64,000 bases of DNA from CAYSSJ01 sp964433675 (GCA_964433675.1 CAYSSJ010000010.1:1-64000); one strand, 5' to 3'. Counted from the stretch's first letter, positions 52,140 through 61,815 are shown. Made by a program: numbers and translations. The notes: generated by a model not told the origin, from the sequence alone.

Positions 52140-54226
52140 TTCAGTTCCTTAAATGGTAGGCATAATGTGAAAGTGCTTCCCACTCCTACGGTGGTTGTCA
52201 GTTCGATTCTGCCATGATATTTTTCTGCAATGCTTTTACTTATGGCAAGTCCCAACCCGAAACTATCATTTGCCCTATTGCTTTTGGTAGAGAAAAATGG
52301 CTCGAAGATCTTTTGTCGGTTCTCCTCTTCAATACCGATTCCTGTATCACAAATCTCTATAGCGATCATTTCATCAATAAACTTGGTGGTCACATAGATT
52401 GATTTATCTTCACTATTTTCAACTGCTTGAGCCGCATTGTTCAATAGATTAGCTATTATCAGACTAATATCGCTATGAACAGCATCTATATCGGGAATGT
52501 TATCATCAAAAAAGGTCTCAAGAGAGATGTTGTGTTTGAAATACAGATTATGTTTACAGAAGTCCAACTCTTGTTTAACAATGTCATTCACATTTACCGG
52601 ACGACAGGAGGCTATACTATCTTCGCGTATTTTTTTCAAAAGACTTTTTACATTGTGGGAGATGATCTTACCGGCGCTGATAATCTTATCTGTATCTTCG
52701 CGGCACTTCTCCTGCCTTTTCAGGATTTGGGCATAACCCAAAACAGTATTCAAGGGGGAATTGATATTATGAACAATACCTTCTACTCTCCGACCCAGCT
52801 CTGCCAGTTTATTACTTTTTAACAAAGCCAACTCCAGTTTTTCACGTGCTCGCGATTCTATTACCTCTTTCGTAATATCCAAAATACTGCAGACATAACG
52901 CAATTCATAATGATCTATTACTGGTTTTAGATTGATACGCAGATATTTGATCTTATCATCTTGTTCCCATCTAAGATTGTTCAATTCCAATCCATTATCG
53001 GAAAGATCTGCTAATTTTTCATTTTCGATCGGTATCAGATCTGTTAAGAGTTTTTGTTTGATATCTTCACTATATTCAATATCAGTTATCCTCTTAAAAC
53101 TGCTATTATATAGCAATATCTTGAATTGCTTATCCATCCAAACCACACCTTCACCGAGGTTTTCAGTGATGGTTTTATATTCTATCAAAGTGCGGTTATA
53201 GTTGTTGATAGAGTAATTCATATCGTTGAATGTATCTATCATCTCACCTAAAACCCCCCGATATTGGTTATCCATAGGTCCGATCAATTCGGGGTTGGAC
53301 TTGATCTCCTGCATTCGAGTGCTGATCTTTTTGACAGGCGCTAATATTGTTTTACCAAACCACGCACCGGTGAAGCTGATAATCAGTATTGCAATGGAGA
53401 GCAAAACCAGGAAGAAAAAAAGGAGATTCTGATGAGCGAACTTATTAATGTCTCGCGAGAGTGTGGTGATGAAGATCCCTATCGGTTCACCATTGAGATT
53501 AAACAGTGGGACAAGTCCAACTGCAATTTCGATACTAAGATTTGTGATAAGCTCAGTCTTGTTATGTTCGTGCATTTTTTGCAATCTGGAATTAAGTGTG
53601 GTTGCATTTGTTCTGATATGTTCGGGAAGCATACTGGTTCGAACTTCTTCATCGACAGGTGCAAAAAAGACCGGCTGATTAGATAAGTTCAGAGTAGCTA
53701 TGCTAATAAGATCCGATAAAATAAACATGCCCAAAAATTCGTCTGTTTCGGATATGACAGGTAGAGCCACGATCTGATAGATATTTCTGCCAAAAAGTGA
53801 GTAAAAGCTATGTTTTGTATATCGGTCTCGATAAACCCTGTCCAAGTTTTGGGTAATCATTTCCCAATTTTCACCGTATAGTTGTTTTTTGTCTTCAGAA
53901 AAGAAGTATATACCTCTGCTGGTCAGCGATTTTGTGTTTGCTAGGATGATCTGTGCCAAATCATCTAATTCTCGGTTATTGATGGAGTGGTGCAGTTTTG
54001 GTTTATCAGCAATTTCGCTCAACATTATCTGGGCAGTATTTACATGAGAGTTAAGTGCCATTTTTATATCTACTATACGGGGAGATAAGATCGATTCTTC
54101 ATGCTGTTTGATCCCATAACGGATGATCTGCCATTGAAAAGCAATTAGGATAAGAATAAGTAGGAAAGTGACAACAAAGAAAAGAATGAAAATCTTTTTT
54201 TCAAGTGCTGTCTTTTTATTTTTCAT
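52136..54226 (-). CDS. membrane-bound sensor histidine kinase
   Basis: A 696-residue kinase with a membrane helix at about 13-33, a periplasmic sensor region (about 34-265), a second helix (about 268-290), a HAMP linker, a PAS-like domain (about 350-460), a HisKA domain and an HATPase domain. The acceptor His lies in RRVEGIVHNINSPLNTVLGY, and the ATP-binding boxes are LIIANLLNNAAQAVENS, CDTGIGIEEENRQK and SFGLGLAISKSIAEKYHG. The periplasmic part has the composition of a Cache-type sensor, but I cannot confirm it. It is coupled to the NtrC-type regulator by a 4-base overlap. Confidence 0.92.
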   Translation of the reverse strand: MKNKKTALEKKIFILFFVVTFLLILILIAFQWQIIRYGIKQHEESILSPRIVDIKMALNSHVNTAQIMLSEIADKPKLHHSINNRELDDLAQIILANTKSLTSRGIYFFSEDKKQLYGENWEMITQNLDRVYRDRYTKHSFYSLFGRNIYQIVALPVISETDEFLGMFILSDLISIATLNLSNQPVFFAPVDEEVRTSMLPEHIRTNATTLNSRLQKMHEHNKTELITNLSIEIAVGLVPLFNLNGEPIGIFITTLSRDINKFAHQNLLFFFLVLLSIAILIISFTGAWFGKTILAPVKKISTRMQEIKSNPELIGPMDNQYRGVLGEMIDTFNDMNYSINNYNRTLIEYKTITENLGEGVVWMDKQFKILLYNSSFKRITDIEYSEDIKQKLLTDLIPIENEKLADLSDNGLELNNLRWEQDDKIKYLRINLKPVIDHYELRYVCSILDITKEVIESRAREKLELALLKSNKLAELGRRVEGIVHNINSPLNTVLGYAQILKRQEKCREDTDKIISAGKIISHNVKSLLKKIREDSIASCRPVNVNDIVKQELDFCKHNLYFKHNISLETFFDDNIPDIDAVHSDISLIIANLLNNAAQAVENSEDKSIYVTTKFIDEMIAIEICDTGIGIEEENRQKIFEPFFSTKSNRANDSFGLGLAISKSIAEKYHGRIELTTTVGVGSTFTLCLPFKELK

Positions 54227-54238
54227 AGCTCAATTTTC

Positions 54239-57076
54239 TTAAGAATCCATCACATCTCGAACGATATGCATCAATTTGTCCGAATCAAATGGCTTTTGTA
54301 AAAATCCTATATTCGAATCGGCAATATATTCTTTGATACGGTTGTCTTCTACAGAGCCGGACATCAAAACCATTTTTAATTTTGGATTGGTTAGTTTAAG
54401 CTTGTTAGCAAGTTCAAAACCACTCATGTGAGGCATTCTCACATCTGAGAGCATCAAATCGATCGGTTTGTTGTGTAATGCTACTTTACTTAACGCTTCC
54501 TCACCACTTTCTGCTTCGATCACTGAATATCCATTCTCAGATAGTAAATCTGCAACAAATTCTCGGATCACTGCATCGTCTTCCACCAATAGTATGTTTT
54601 CATGTCCGGTTTGCACCTCTTCTACATACTCTTTCTGTTTTACCGCTTTTTCATTACTGGCAGCCAGATAAATCAGAAACTCTGTACCTTTACCGATTTC
54701 ACTATCTACCACTATACCGCCACCAGCTTGATTGGCAATGGTGAAAATGGTTGCCAGTCCTAAGCCGGTGCCCTCTCCCTCTTCTTTCGTTGTGAAAAAC
54801 GGTTCGAAAATATTGTTTAGGATATCTTCCGGGATACCAGTTCCATTATCTTTTACACTGAGGACGATATAATCCCCCGGTTCGATGATATTATGTTGAG
54901 TAATAAGCCTTTCTTTGAGGGTGGCATGATATGTGCTGAGTTCGATTTTCCCATCGTTGGACATAGCATCGCGAGAATTGACCACTAGATTGATGGGAAT
55001 CTGTTCGAATTGACTGGCATCGATCTTAGTTACACAAGGTTTATCATCGAGGTTTATACTAAGTACCGCTTTATCTCCGGCCAAACGATGCAGCATCTGT
55101 TCCAGTTCTTTTAAATTATGATGGATATTGATGGTTTTTGGTTGGATAACTTGTTTTCGGGAGAAGCTAAGCAGTTGCTTAGTCATATTGGCAGCTTTTT
55201 CAGCACTGGTTTTTATTACTTGTACATCATCACAAAGATCGGGGTCATGGTGGTGTTTTTTTATCAGCTTCTCTGCATATCCGTTTATGACGGTAAGTAT
55301 ATTATTGAAATCGTGTGCTATGCCACCGGCTAATCTTCCTACCACTTCCATTTTTTGAGCATGGTGAAGCTGCTGCTGGATTTTCTGTTTCTCTTCTTCC
55401 GCTTTTTTCTGAGCTGTGATGTCTCTTCCTACCGATTGAAATTCAGTTAGCTTGCCTTTTTCATCATAAAGCGCTCGATAAGTCCATTCTTCCCAACCCA
55501 CTTCTTTGTTATCGTAAATATTTTTATACTCATAAGTTGCGGAAGGATTTTCGGGTGTTAGTTCAGACAATCTTTTTCTGATAATCGCTTGTTCTTGCTC
55601 GGAAAGTTCCGCAAGCCAATTCGTGTCAATCAACTCATGAGCTTTTTTATTCTCCCTTCGGCAGTATGCCTCATTTACGAAAGTAAGCGTGCCATCAGGC
55701 AGGTAACGATTGATATATTCGGTTTGATCTTCTACCACTGCTTTATACTGCGCTTGGCTATTCTTTAGTTTCTGTTCCGCTTCCTTCAAAGGAGTGTTAT
55801 CTATGATGATACCATAAAAAACGATTTCATTATTATACTCTTGAGCCAATATCCTCTCTTCTATCCAGATATAGTATCCTTTTTTGTGTTTCAGTCTATA
55901 CCATCTTATCAAGGTATCTTTGTGTCCTTCCTGCATCCAATTATCCGTTTTTTGTAAGATATAATCACGTTCTTCGTCGTGAATGCGGGAAACAATGAAA
56001 TCAGGATCATTCTTTACCTCTTTTGTGCTAAAGCCGGTGAGATATTCCACATTATCTGATATGAAGAAATGTTTTTTGCTTTTCTCATAAAGAACCATAC
56101 TGGGTAAATTTTTGAAGATTGTAGTAAGACGAAGCTGTGTCTTTTTGGATTCTCGTTCTATCCTTTTACGGTTATTTATCTCATTTTGTAGGGAATTGAA
56201 CATTTGTGCATTTTTCACAGCAGTAGAAGCATAAGTGGCAAAGGTCTCTACCAATGCCAATTCGGAATCTCGAAACTCATTATCTCTGCGGCTGAGCGTC
56301 ATCGCTCCCAATGTGCTTCCTTCAACTGTCAATGGTGCAATAATCAGGTTTTCATTTTCATGTTCAGGTGTGCCGGGAATTTGTTGCCCACCGTTTTGAT
56401 CCATCACATCATTTACTATCATCCCTCTTTCGTTCATTACTGCTTGGCCGGTGAAGCTGTTATCTATAGATAGTGTTTCGGAGAGAACTTGCTGTTCATA
56501 TCCCGGTTCGATAGCTATTTTGGGAACCAATTTTGTTTTGGATTCATTCAATAGATATATAGTGCATGTATGGGCTTTCATTATATCCATTGCACTTTGT
56601 GCAATTCTATTCAATACGATATCAAAATCGAGGTCGGAAGTTAGAGTTCTGGCAGAATCAAACAGTTTCTGCAGCTCGTTGTGACGCTGTTGCAATTCGG
56701 TTTCCAATTTGTGCCTATATAATGCCATTTCGATAGTGGCATAGAGTTCTCGCTCTTCAAATGGTTTGAGAATGTATCCAAAAGGCTCGGTATATTTAGC
56801 ACTTTGGAGTGTGCTTTCGTCGGTATAAGAAGTAAGATAGATTACCGGTAGGTTATATTTTTCTCGGATGATCTGGGCAGTCTCGATACCGTCCATGTCA
56901 CCTTCTAACTTGATATCCATCAGAATCAGGTTTGGCTGGTAATGTTTTACCATCTCCAGTGCTTGGTTACCTGATGATGCTATGCCGACTACTTCATACT
57001 TCAGATGTGACAGGATACGCTTGATGTCTAAAGCTATTATTCGTTCATCTTCAACTATCAATATCTTTTTCGTCAT
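54239..57076 (-). CDS. hybrid sensor kinase with receivers at both ends
   Basis: A 945-residue soluble hybrid kinase. The order is receiver (1-120, LILMDIKLEGDMDG, ILKPFEER), coiled coil, GAF (about 150-295), PAS (about 315-440), PAS (about 450-570), HisKA with RLAGGIAHDFNNILTVINGY, HATPase (NLVVNSRDAMSNDGKI, GTGIPEDILNNIFEPFFTTK, GTGLGLATIFTIANQAGG) and a C-terminal receiver (about 825-940, LMLSDVRMPHMSGF, LQKPFDSDK). It lies 12 bases ahead of the membrane kinase in the same operon. Phosphorelay between modules, or input from another kinase into the first receiver, is plausible. Confidence 0.92.
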   Translation of the reverse strand: MTKKILIVEDERIIALDIKRILSHLKYEVVGIASSGNQALEMVKHYQPNLILMDIKLEGDMDGIETAQIIREKYNLPVIYLTSYTDESTLQSAKYTEPFGYILKPFEERELYATIEMALYRHKLETELQQRHNELQKLFDSARTLTSDLDFDIVLNRIAQSAMDIMKAHTCTIYLLNESKTKLVPKIAIEPGYEQQVLSETLSIDNSFTGQAVMNERGMIVNDVMDQNGGQQIPGTPEHENENLIIAPLTVEGSTLGAMTLSRRDNEFRDSELALVETFATYASTAVKNAQMFNSLQNEINNRKRIERESKKTQLRLTTIFKNLPSMVLYEKSKKHFFISDNVEYLTGFSTKEVKNDPDFIVSRIHDEERDYILQKTDNWMQEGHKDTLIRWYRLKHKKGYYIWIEERILAQEYNNEIVFYGIIIDNTPLKEAEQKLKNSQAQYKAVVEDQTEYINRYLPDGTLTFVNEAYCRRENKKAHELIDTNWLAELSEQEQAIIRKRLSELTPENPSATYEYKNIYDNKEVGWEEWTYRALYDEKGKLTEFQSVGRDITAQKKAEEEKQKIQQQLHHAQKMEVVGRLAGGIAHDFNNILTVINGYAEKLIKKHHHDPDLCDDVQVIKTSAEKAANMTKQLLSFSRKQVIQPKTINIHHNLKELEQMLHRLAGDKAVLSINLDDKPCVTKIDASQFEQIPINLVVNSRDAMSNDGKIELSTYHATLKERLITQHNIIEPGDYIVLSVKDNGTGIPEDILNNIFEPFFTTKEEGEGTGLGLATIFTIANQAGGGIVVDSEIGKGTEFLIYLAASNEKAVKQKEYVEEVQTGHENILLVEDDAVIREFVADLLSENGYSVIEAESGEEALSKVALHNKPIDLMLSDVRMPHMSGFELANKLKLTNPKLKMVLMSGSVEDNRIKEYIADSNIGFLQKPFDSDKLMHIVRDVMDS

Positions 57077-57264
57077 ATTAACCCCTATGATTACGGCAAA
57101 AAAAATGTAAAGCTATTTACGATTCAGTAACTATCATAATGCTACTCGCTAAAAAACTTTATCATTTTTTCCATTACTGTCTATACTCCTGATATTTTAG
57201 AAATCACAGAAATATAATTTGCAGTCATAGGTCAATATTTTTTTTCTATCAGATTGGGGAAATA

Positions 57265-57338
57265 TGGCTGGGATGGGAGGATTCGAACCCCCACATACGG
57301 ATCCAGAGTCCGTTGTCCTACCATTAGACGACATCCCA
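57265..57338 (-). tRNA. tRNA-Gln (anticodon CTG)
   Basis: Cloverleaf with acceptor TGGGATG/CATCCCA, D stem GTC-type, anticodon loop CTCTGGA on an ACGGA/TCCGT stem, T loop TTCGAAT and encoded CCA. A strong terminator ends one base before its 5' end. Confidence 0.95.
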
Positions 57339-57339
57339 A

Positions 57340-57371
57340 AAAAATAAAAAAGCCACTCGTTGGGAGGTGGC
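57340..57371 (-). terminator. intrinsic terminator between the two tRNA-Gln genes
   Basis: On the minus strand GCCAC...GTGGC (57352-57371) forms a stem extended by two pairs across one bulged C, followed by T6-A-T7 down to about 57339. It ends directly before the tRNA-Gln(CTG) sequence, so that gene would be transcribed only by read-through or by a hidden promoter. Confidence 0.75.
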
Positions 57372-57381
57372 AATAAAAATA

Positions 57382-57457
57382 TGGCTGGGCCGGGAGGATT
57401 CGAACCCCCGAATGCAAGGACCAAAACCTTGTGTCTTAACCACTTGACGACGGCCCA
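57382..57457 (-). tRNA. tRNA-Gln (anticodon TTG)
   Basis: Acceptor TGGGCCG/CGGCCCA, anticodon stem CAAGG/CCTTG with loop TTTTGGT, T loop TTCGAAT and encoded CCA. The second glutamine isoacceptor of the cluster. Confidence 0.95.
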
Positions 57458-57474
57458 ACACTATCTATATTTTC

Positions 57475-57567
<93 letters not shown>

Positions 57568-57585
57568 AGTACTGAAAAGAACTCA

Positions 57586-57671
57586 TGGCGGAGGATGAGG
57601 GACTCGAACCCCCAAGGGCGAAGCCCGGCGGTTTTCAAGACCGCTGCCTTACCAATTAGGACTAATCCTCC
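57586..57671 (-). tRNA. tRNA-Ser (anticodon TGA)
   Basis: Acceptor GGAGGAT/ATCCTCC, anticodon stem GCGGT/ACCGC with loop CTTGAAA, variable arm with stem CGGGC-TTCG-type, T loop TTCGAGT and encoded CCA. First gene of the minus-strand tRNA cluster. Confidence 0.94.
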
Positions 57672-57687
57672 ACTTATTGAAGCCATC

Positions 57688-57716
57688 AAATAATTTTACC
57701 GCTGATATCGTGTCAA
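57688..57716 (-). promoter_or_regulatory. promoter of the tRNA cluster
   Basis: On the minus strand TTGACA (57711-57716), 17-base spacer, TTATTT (57688-57693), 16 bases before tRNA-Ser(TGA). It lies between the era stop codon and the first tRNA, so the tRNAs need not depend on era transcription. Confidence 0.5.
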
Positions 57717-57731
57717 TAGTTTTTTCTTAGT

Positions 57732-58634
57732 TTATCGGTAACCAAATTCGTGCAAACTACCGTCTTTCTTACGCCAATTCGGCTTAATTTTTATCCAAAG
57801 ATGTAAATATGCTTTTTTACCGATTATGCGGTAGAGTTCCCTCTCGGAGCTCTCTCTGATAGCTTTGATCATTTTTCCTTTGCTGCCCAATAGGATCGGC
57901 TTCTGCGATTTCTTCTCTACCCAGATATTGGCTTCGATATCGATACGGTTATCCTTTTCTTTGTACTCTTCCACTACAACTGTGCTACAATAGGGTACTT
58001 CCTCGTAGAGCTTCAGAAAGATCTGCTCTCTGATAATCTCTTGGACAAAAAAGCGCATCGGCAGATCAGATAACTCGTCTTCAGAGTAGAAAGGGTGAGC
58101 ATAGGGGAGAAAATCGGTCAGTTTATCTATCAGGAAATCGAAATCATTCATCTCAGAAGCTGATATTGCTTTGATCTCATCAAAATCGATATCATTGAGC
58201 TTTTCTATATGCTGTTTTGCTGTTTCTTCCTCGACCAAATCAATTTTATTGATCAATGCCATTTTCGGTTTTTTTACCTGCTCGATGATGTTTAGAAGCT
58301 GATGGTCATAATCGGTAGGGAAAGAGGCAGCATCGCAAATAAAGACGATGACATCACAATCTTTGAGAGAATGAGATATGTACTCCATCATTTTTTCCTG
58401 GAGCTTGTAGCGGGGTTTCAGAAAACCGGGAGTATCCAAAAAGATTATCTGCTTTTTATCATCTGTAAATATGCCTTTGATTTGATGTCTGGTAGTCTGC
58501 GGTTTGGGTGTAACTATCGAGATTTTCTCATGTAGTAGTTTATTCATCAGCGTCGATTTGCCCACATTCGGTTTGCCGATGATGGCGACGAATCCGCTTT
58601 TGAAATTATCAGTTTTTTTTACTTCAGTGTGCAT
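57732..58634 (-). CDS. era: GTPase Era
   Basis: GTP-binding protein needed for maturation of the small ribosomal subunit. The 300 residues have the G domain (GKPNVGKSTLMNKLL, the switch region PQTTRHQIKGI, IFLDTPGF and NKID) and a C-terminal KH domain that binds 16S rRNA (KPILLGSKGKMIKAI with its GxxG loop, then KAYLHLWIKIKPNWRKK). The length is typical, and the acidic motif SASEMNDFDFLIDKL completes the G5 site. It overlaps the holA stop by 16 bases, and the tRNA cluster follows downstream. Confidence 0.96.
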   Translation of the reverse strand: MHTEVKKTDNFKSGFVAIIGKPNVGKSTLMNKLLHEKISIVTPKPQTTRHQIKGIFTDDKKQIIFLDTPGFLKPRYKLQEKMMEYISHSLKDCDVIVFICDAASFPTDYDHQLLNIIEQVKKPKMALINKIDLVEEETAKQHIEKLNDIDFDEIKAISASEMNDFDFLIDKLTDFLPYAHPFYSEDELSDLPMRFFVQEIIREQIFLKLYEEVPYCSTVVVEEYKEKDNRIDIEANIWVEKKSQKPILLGSKGKMIKAIRESSERELYRIIGKKAYLHLWIKIKPNWRKKDGSLHEFGYR

Positions 58635-59644
58635 AGTTTATATACCATATTCTCCATAATGATCGCTTGGTTTATATTCAGGGATTTAAGCTGAAAATCG
58701 GTTTCGGCTAGAAGCATGAAGGCTAGCTTGATAGTTTGTGTATCAAATCCACGTGCATGGGCGACATATTTCTGCCTGTATGAAGGATATACTTCCGGAA
58801 TATATTTGTGAGATATCTCACTCGGACTGAGTCCTTCTTTTCTCAAATTCACTATCTTCCAAATGATGGAGAAGAAATTCGTCAAAATCGCTAATACGAA
58901 GATACCGGATTCTTCATTTTCCATCAGATTCTCCAAAATGAGCATCGAATTTTTCAGATCTTTCTGAGCTACATAGTCCTGAAGCTCGAAAATCGAATTT
59001 ATCCTGGAATGACCTACACATTCAGAAACATCATTTGAGTCTATTGACTTTTTGCTGCCAATATACAACAATAATTTGTCCAGCTCATTGCTGGCGACCA
59101 TGTAGTTCAGATCGACTGTAGCAGCAAAAAGATCCATCGCTTCTTGTGAAATATCGATATTGTTCAAACGTGGTTCATACGAGAGCCAATTGATGATCGC
59201 TTTCTGATTGTATGGTTGTTTACATTCGATTATCAATGCATTTTCTCTGATTCTCTTCACAGCAGATTGACGTGCATCCAGACTATCGGCTATGATTATC
59301 AAGCGCGAAGTAGAGAGAGGGTTGCGACAGTAATCTGCGATTACATTTTTAGCACTGGCGATCATATCATCGAATTTTTTCAACACTACCACTTTGTATT
59401 TGGCCAAAAATGGTGGCATTTCCAAGTTTTCCACTATATCATGAGGAGAGCTGGTATCTCCATGCTCGATAGAGTAGTCGAAATGGTCGTCTGTTTTGGC
59501 ATCCAATTTGGATAAGGTCGTTTTTAATACTATATCCCTGTAATAAGTCTCTGTTCCCAATATGATCGTTACGAAAGGGATGGCTATCGTGTTTTTTGCC
59601 CTAAGAAATTCATAATGCTGATAAACGTTTTTCTTTTTTCTCAT
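58619..59644 (-). CDS. holA: DNA polymerase III delta subunit
   Basis: Subunit of the clamp loader that opens the sliding clamp. The 341 residues match the HolA layout: an early FVTIILGTETYYRDIVLKTT, the mid-domain FLAKYKVVVLKKFDDM and SRLIIIADSLDARQSAVKRI, NYMVASNELDKLLLYIG, and a helical C-terminal collar domain. The start is ATG 59644, which makes an ATGA overlap with the uppP stop codon; Met codons further upstream lie inside uppP. The sequence is divergent, as is usual for HolA, but the motif order is clear. It belongs to the chain deacetylase, uppP, holA, era. Confidence 0.88.
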   Translation of the reverse strand: MRKKKNVYQHYEFLRAKNTIAIPFVTIILGTETYYRDIVLKTTLSKLDAKTDDHFDYSIEHGDTSSPHDIVENLEMPPFLAKYKVVVLKKFDDMIASAKNVIADYCRNPLSTSRLIIIADSLDARQSAVKRIRENALIIECKQPYNQKAIINWLSYEPRLNNIDISQEAMDLFAATVDLNYMVASNELDKLLLYIGSKKSIDSNDVSECVGHSRINSIFELQDYVAQKDLKNSMLILENLMENEESGIFVLAILTNFFSIIWKIVNLRKEGLSPSEISHKYIPEVYPSYRQKYVAHARGFDTQTIKLAFMLLAETDFQLKSLNINQAIIMENMVYKLCTLK

Positions 59645-60444
59645 AAGACAAAATATATGAAGGATAGCAAAGCGATTGTCCAACAATAATAAGCAAAGTA
59701 TTTCAGTTGCTTCTTTTTGATCATTCTGATAAGCAATGCTATTACTAAATATCCGGAGATGAATGCTGCTATCATACCGAGAATATATGGGAGGTACATA
59801 TTACGCTCGATTGAGCTGATCTTGATGATATTCACCAAATTAGCTCCCCCAATTGCCGGTATCATCAATAAAAAAGAGAATCGCGCCGCTTCTGCACGGT
59901 TCAAGCCAACCAGTATTCCACTTGCAATAGTAGTGCCCGAACGAGAGATGCCGGGGAACATTGCCAGTGATTGACCCAATCCGATCATAATCGAGCGTTT
60001 GACACCCAAATCAGCAGATTCAATATTTTTTGATTTGATTTTATCGGAGAAAAATAGGATAAGACCGGTAACACAGAGCATTGCTATTACAAATGGGATA
60101 GAAGAGAAAGCAGCTTCGAAATAATCACCGAATAACATATATATTACGCCAGTAACTATAGTGGCTAGAATAAGATAGAGCACAATCAAGCGTGAGCGTA
60201 CTCGAGATGCAGTTTTGTCTCGAAAATGGATAACGGAATCGCACAATGAGATCAGATCTTGGCGGAAATATAACAAAACGGCAATAAGTGAGCCAAAATG
60301 TAAGAAAATCTCGAATCCGATATCCGGTCGGGGAAAGTTCAAAAACTCTATGCCCAGCACTAAATGTCCCGAGCTACTAACTGGTATAAATTCTGTTATG
60401 CCTTGCAATATTCCTAATAGAATACCGTGTAATATCTCTATCAT
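59641..60444 (-). CDS. uppP: undecaprenyl-diphosphate phosphatase
   Basis: Integral membrane enzyme that recycles the undecaprenyl carrier of peptidoglycan synthesis and confers bacitracin tolerance. The 267 residues with about eight helices contain the family catalytic motifs GILQGITEFIPVSSSGHL near residue 15 and AMFPGISRSGTTIASGILVG near residue 165, with the expected Glu, Ser and Arg residues. The length is normal. It overlaps the deacetylase gene upstream and holA downstream by 4 bases each. Confidence 0.96.
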   Translation of the reverse strand: MIEILHGILLGILQGITEFIPVSSSGHLVLGIEFLNFPRPDIGFEIFLHFGSLIAVLLYFRQDLISLCDSVIHFRDKTASRVRSRLIVLYLILATIVTGVIYMLFGDYFEAAFSSIPFVIAMLCVTGLILFFSDKIKSKNIESADLGVKRSIMIGLGQSLAMFPGISRSGTTIASGILVGLNRAEAARFSFLLMIPAIGGANLVNIIKISSIERNMYLPYILGMIAAFISGYLVIALLIRMIKKKQLKYFAYYCWTIALLSFIYFVL

Positions 60445-61613
60445 AAGAACTCCGGTAATTCAGTTTCAAATAGCTTTGATATCGGAACGATCTCATAACC
60501 TCTTTGTTCTGCGAGTTCGACGAACTTTTTTAAATAATTATACCTTTCTCTGTTGGTGGCGTGCGTGATGATGACGATCTTGTCTTTTCCTTTATTATTG
60601 ATAAGATTATCTATTTCCCGCATTTTTTCATGCAGAGTCTTATCTGTCGTATCCGGCTGATCTAAGAATAGATCACGTTTGAAACTGGGCACCATCATCT
60701 CTTGAGCCGTGCTATATGCTACAGACGAGCCGGTAGTGTAACTGTCGATAAAAAACAGCTTGTTATTCTTAAGTACTTCGAGCACATAGCGCATCACATC
60801 TTTATCGGCGGTAGCAAGCGAGCCCATATGATTGTTAGCTCCCACACAATCGGGTAGTTGACGGATATAACCTTGCATTCGGCGGACTATCTGTCTTTCG
60901 CTCAGATGAACGAATATGGCATTTGAACCGGGATCATTCCTGGGATAGTTGATAGGTTCCATCGGTATATGAATGAGAGCATCGTTCCCATTTGCAACTG
61001 CCTTTTCCATCACTTTGCGGGAATAGGGCAGATCGGGTAGGATAGAGAGAGTAATGGGAGCGGATAAAGAAAGGAAGTCCTCGAGCAGTTTGCCGTCATA
61101 ATAACCAAAATCATCCACGATGACTGCGATCTGAGGCTTTTTTTCGGAATAGACTCCATCCGGGGCATAATATATAGTTACCACCAAACGGCGCTGATTT
61201 TCCAGATCAGCTATCTGAAGTATGTGCTGGGCACGGGTTTTTAATTCTTCTCCACTGATGATCTTGCCACCACTGATCTCAACCTGACCGGTAATAATCA
61301 TATTAGCGTAGTTCAGATCAAGCTCATCTCTGTTTATACCAATATAGACATAGATTGTTTCTTCGCGGTAGTTAGTACGGTACTGAGAATCGGGAACGCC
61401 CAAGAGTTTGGCGGCATGTCGGATAGCATCGAGTACAGTCTCTTCGCTTTCCATTTCTTTTACCTGCACAGCGCTCGGTTCTTCTTTGCGCGCTATCCGA
61501 ATATCATAGGTACTGAAAAAAATAAAGTAAAGCGCTGCAATGATAGCAACGATAAGTACGATCAGAATGGGAATTCCCAAACTATTTTTCTTCCCTTTTT
61601 TTCTTTTTGCCAT
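60441..61613 (-). CDS. membrane-anchored divergent polysaccharide deacetylase
   Basis: A 390-residue protein with a basic cytoplasmic tip (MAKRKKGKK), one membrane helix (about 12-34) and a long periplasmic part. The C-terminal half (about 155-385) is the divergent polysaccharide-deacetylase domain: IAVIVDDFGYYDGKLLEDFL, ALIHIPMEP, ANNHMGSLATAD, FFIDSYTTGSSVAY and IVIITHATNRE. The Asp and His residues that bind metal in this family are in place. It may act on cell-wall or exported polysaccharide. It starts a four-gene chain with uppP, holA and era. The tRNA-Val gene and its terminator lie upstream, so it probably has its own promoter. Confidence 0.85.
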   Translation of the reverse strand: MAKRKKGKKNSLGIPILIVLIVAIIAALYFIFFSTYDIRIARKEEPSAVQVKEMESEETVLDAIRHAAKLLGVPDSQYRTNYREETIYVYIGINRDELDLNYANMIITGQVEISGGKIISGEELKTRAQHILQIADLENQRRLVVTIYYAPDGVYSEKKPQIAVIVDDFGYYDGKLLEDFLSLSAPITLSILPDLPYSRKVMEKAVANGNDALIHIPMEPINYPRNDPGSNAIFVHLSERQIVRRMQGYIRQLPDCVGANNHMGSLATADKDVMRYVLEVLKNNKLFFIDSYTTGSSVAYSTAQEMMVPSFKRDLFLDQPDTTDKTLHEKMREIDNLINNKGKDKIVIITHATNRERYNYLKKFVELAEQRGYEIVPISKLFETELPEFL

Positions 61614-61704
61614 TTTTATCCTATCCTATTTTTTTATGTGAAGCCGATGCGAAATACGTTTTTCAGTCAAGCAAAAAAGTGTTCTCTTCTCTTTATAAAC
61701 AACA

Positions 61705-61730
61705 AAAGCCAATGTGGGATAATTGGCTTT
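61705..61730 (-). terminator. probable terminator of tRNA-Val
   Basis: On the minus strand stem AAAGCCAAT (mirrored 61722-61730 and 61705-61713) follows the tRNA-Val CCA end by nine bases. The trailing TTTTGTTGTTT is an imperfect T run. Confidence 0.65.
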
Positions 61731-61739
61731 GATAAAAAA

Positions 61740-61815
61740 TGGTGGGCGCTGAGGGACTTGAACCCCCGACCACCTGCTTGTAAGGCAGGCGCTCTCCCAA
61801 CTGAGCTAAACGCCC
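61740..61815 (-). tRNA. tRNA-Val (anticodon TAC)
   Basis: Acceptor GGGCGTT/AGCGCCC with a G-T pair, D arm GCTC..GAGC, anticodon loop CTTACAA on CCTGC/GCAGG, T loop TTCAAGT and encoded CCA. TTGACA on the minus strand about 45 bases upstream (61862-61867) is a likely -35; a 7-base inverted repeat (ATTTCAC/GTGAAAT, 61816-61842) lies just ahead of the 5' end. Confidence 0.95.

Noticed and set aside
58619..58634. Frameshift between holA and era because of the 16-base overlap
   Set aside because: Both proteins have complete motifs and normal length, so it is an ordinary gene overlap in a compact operon.
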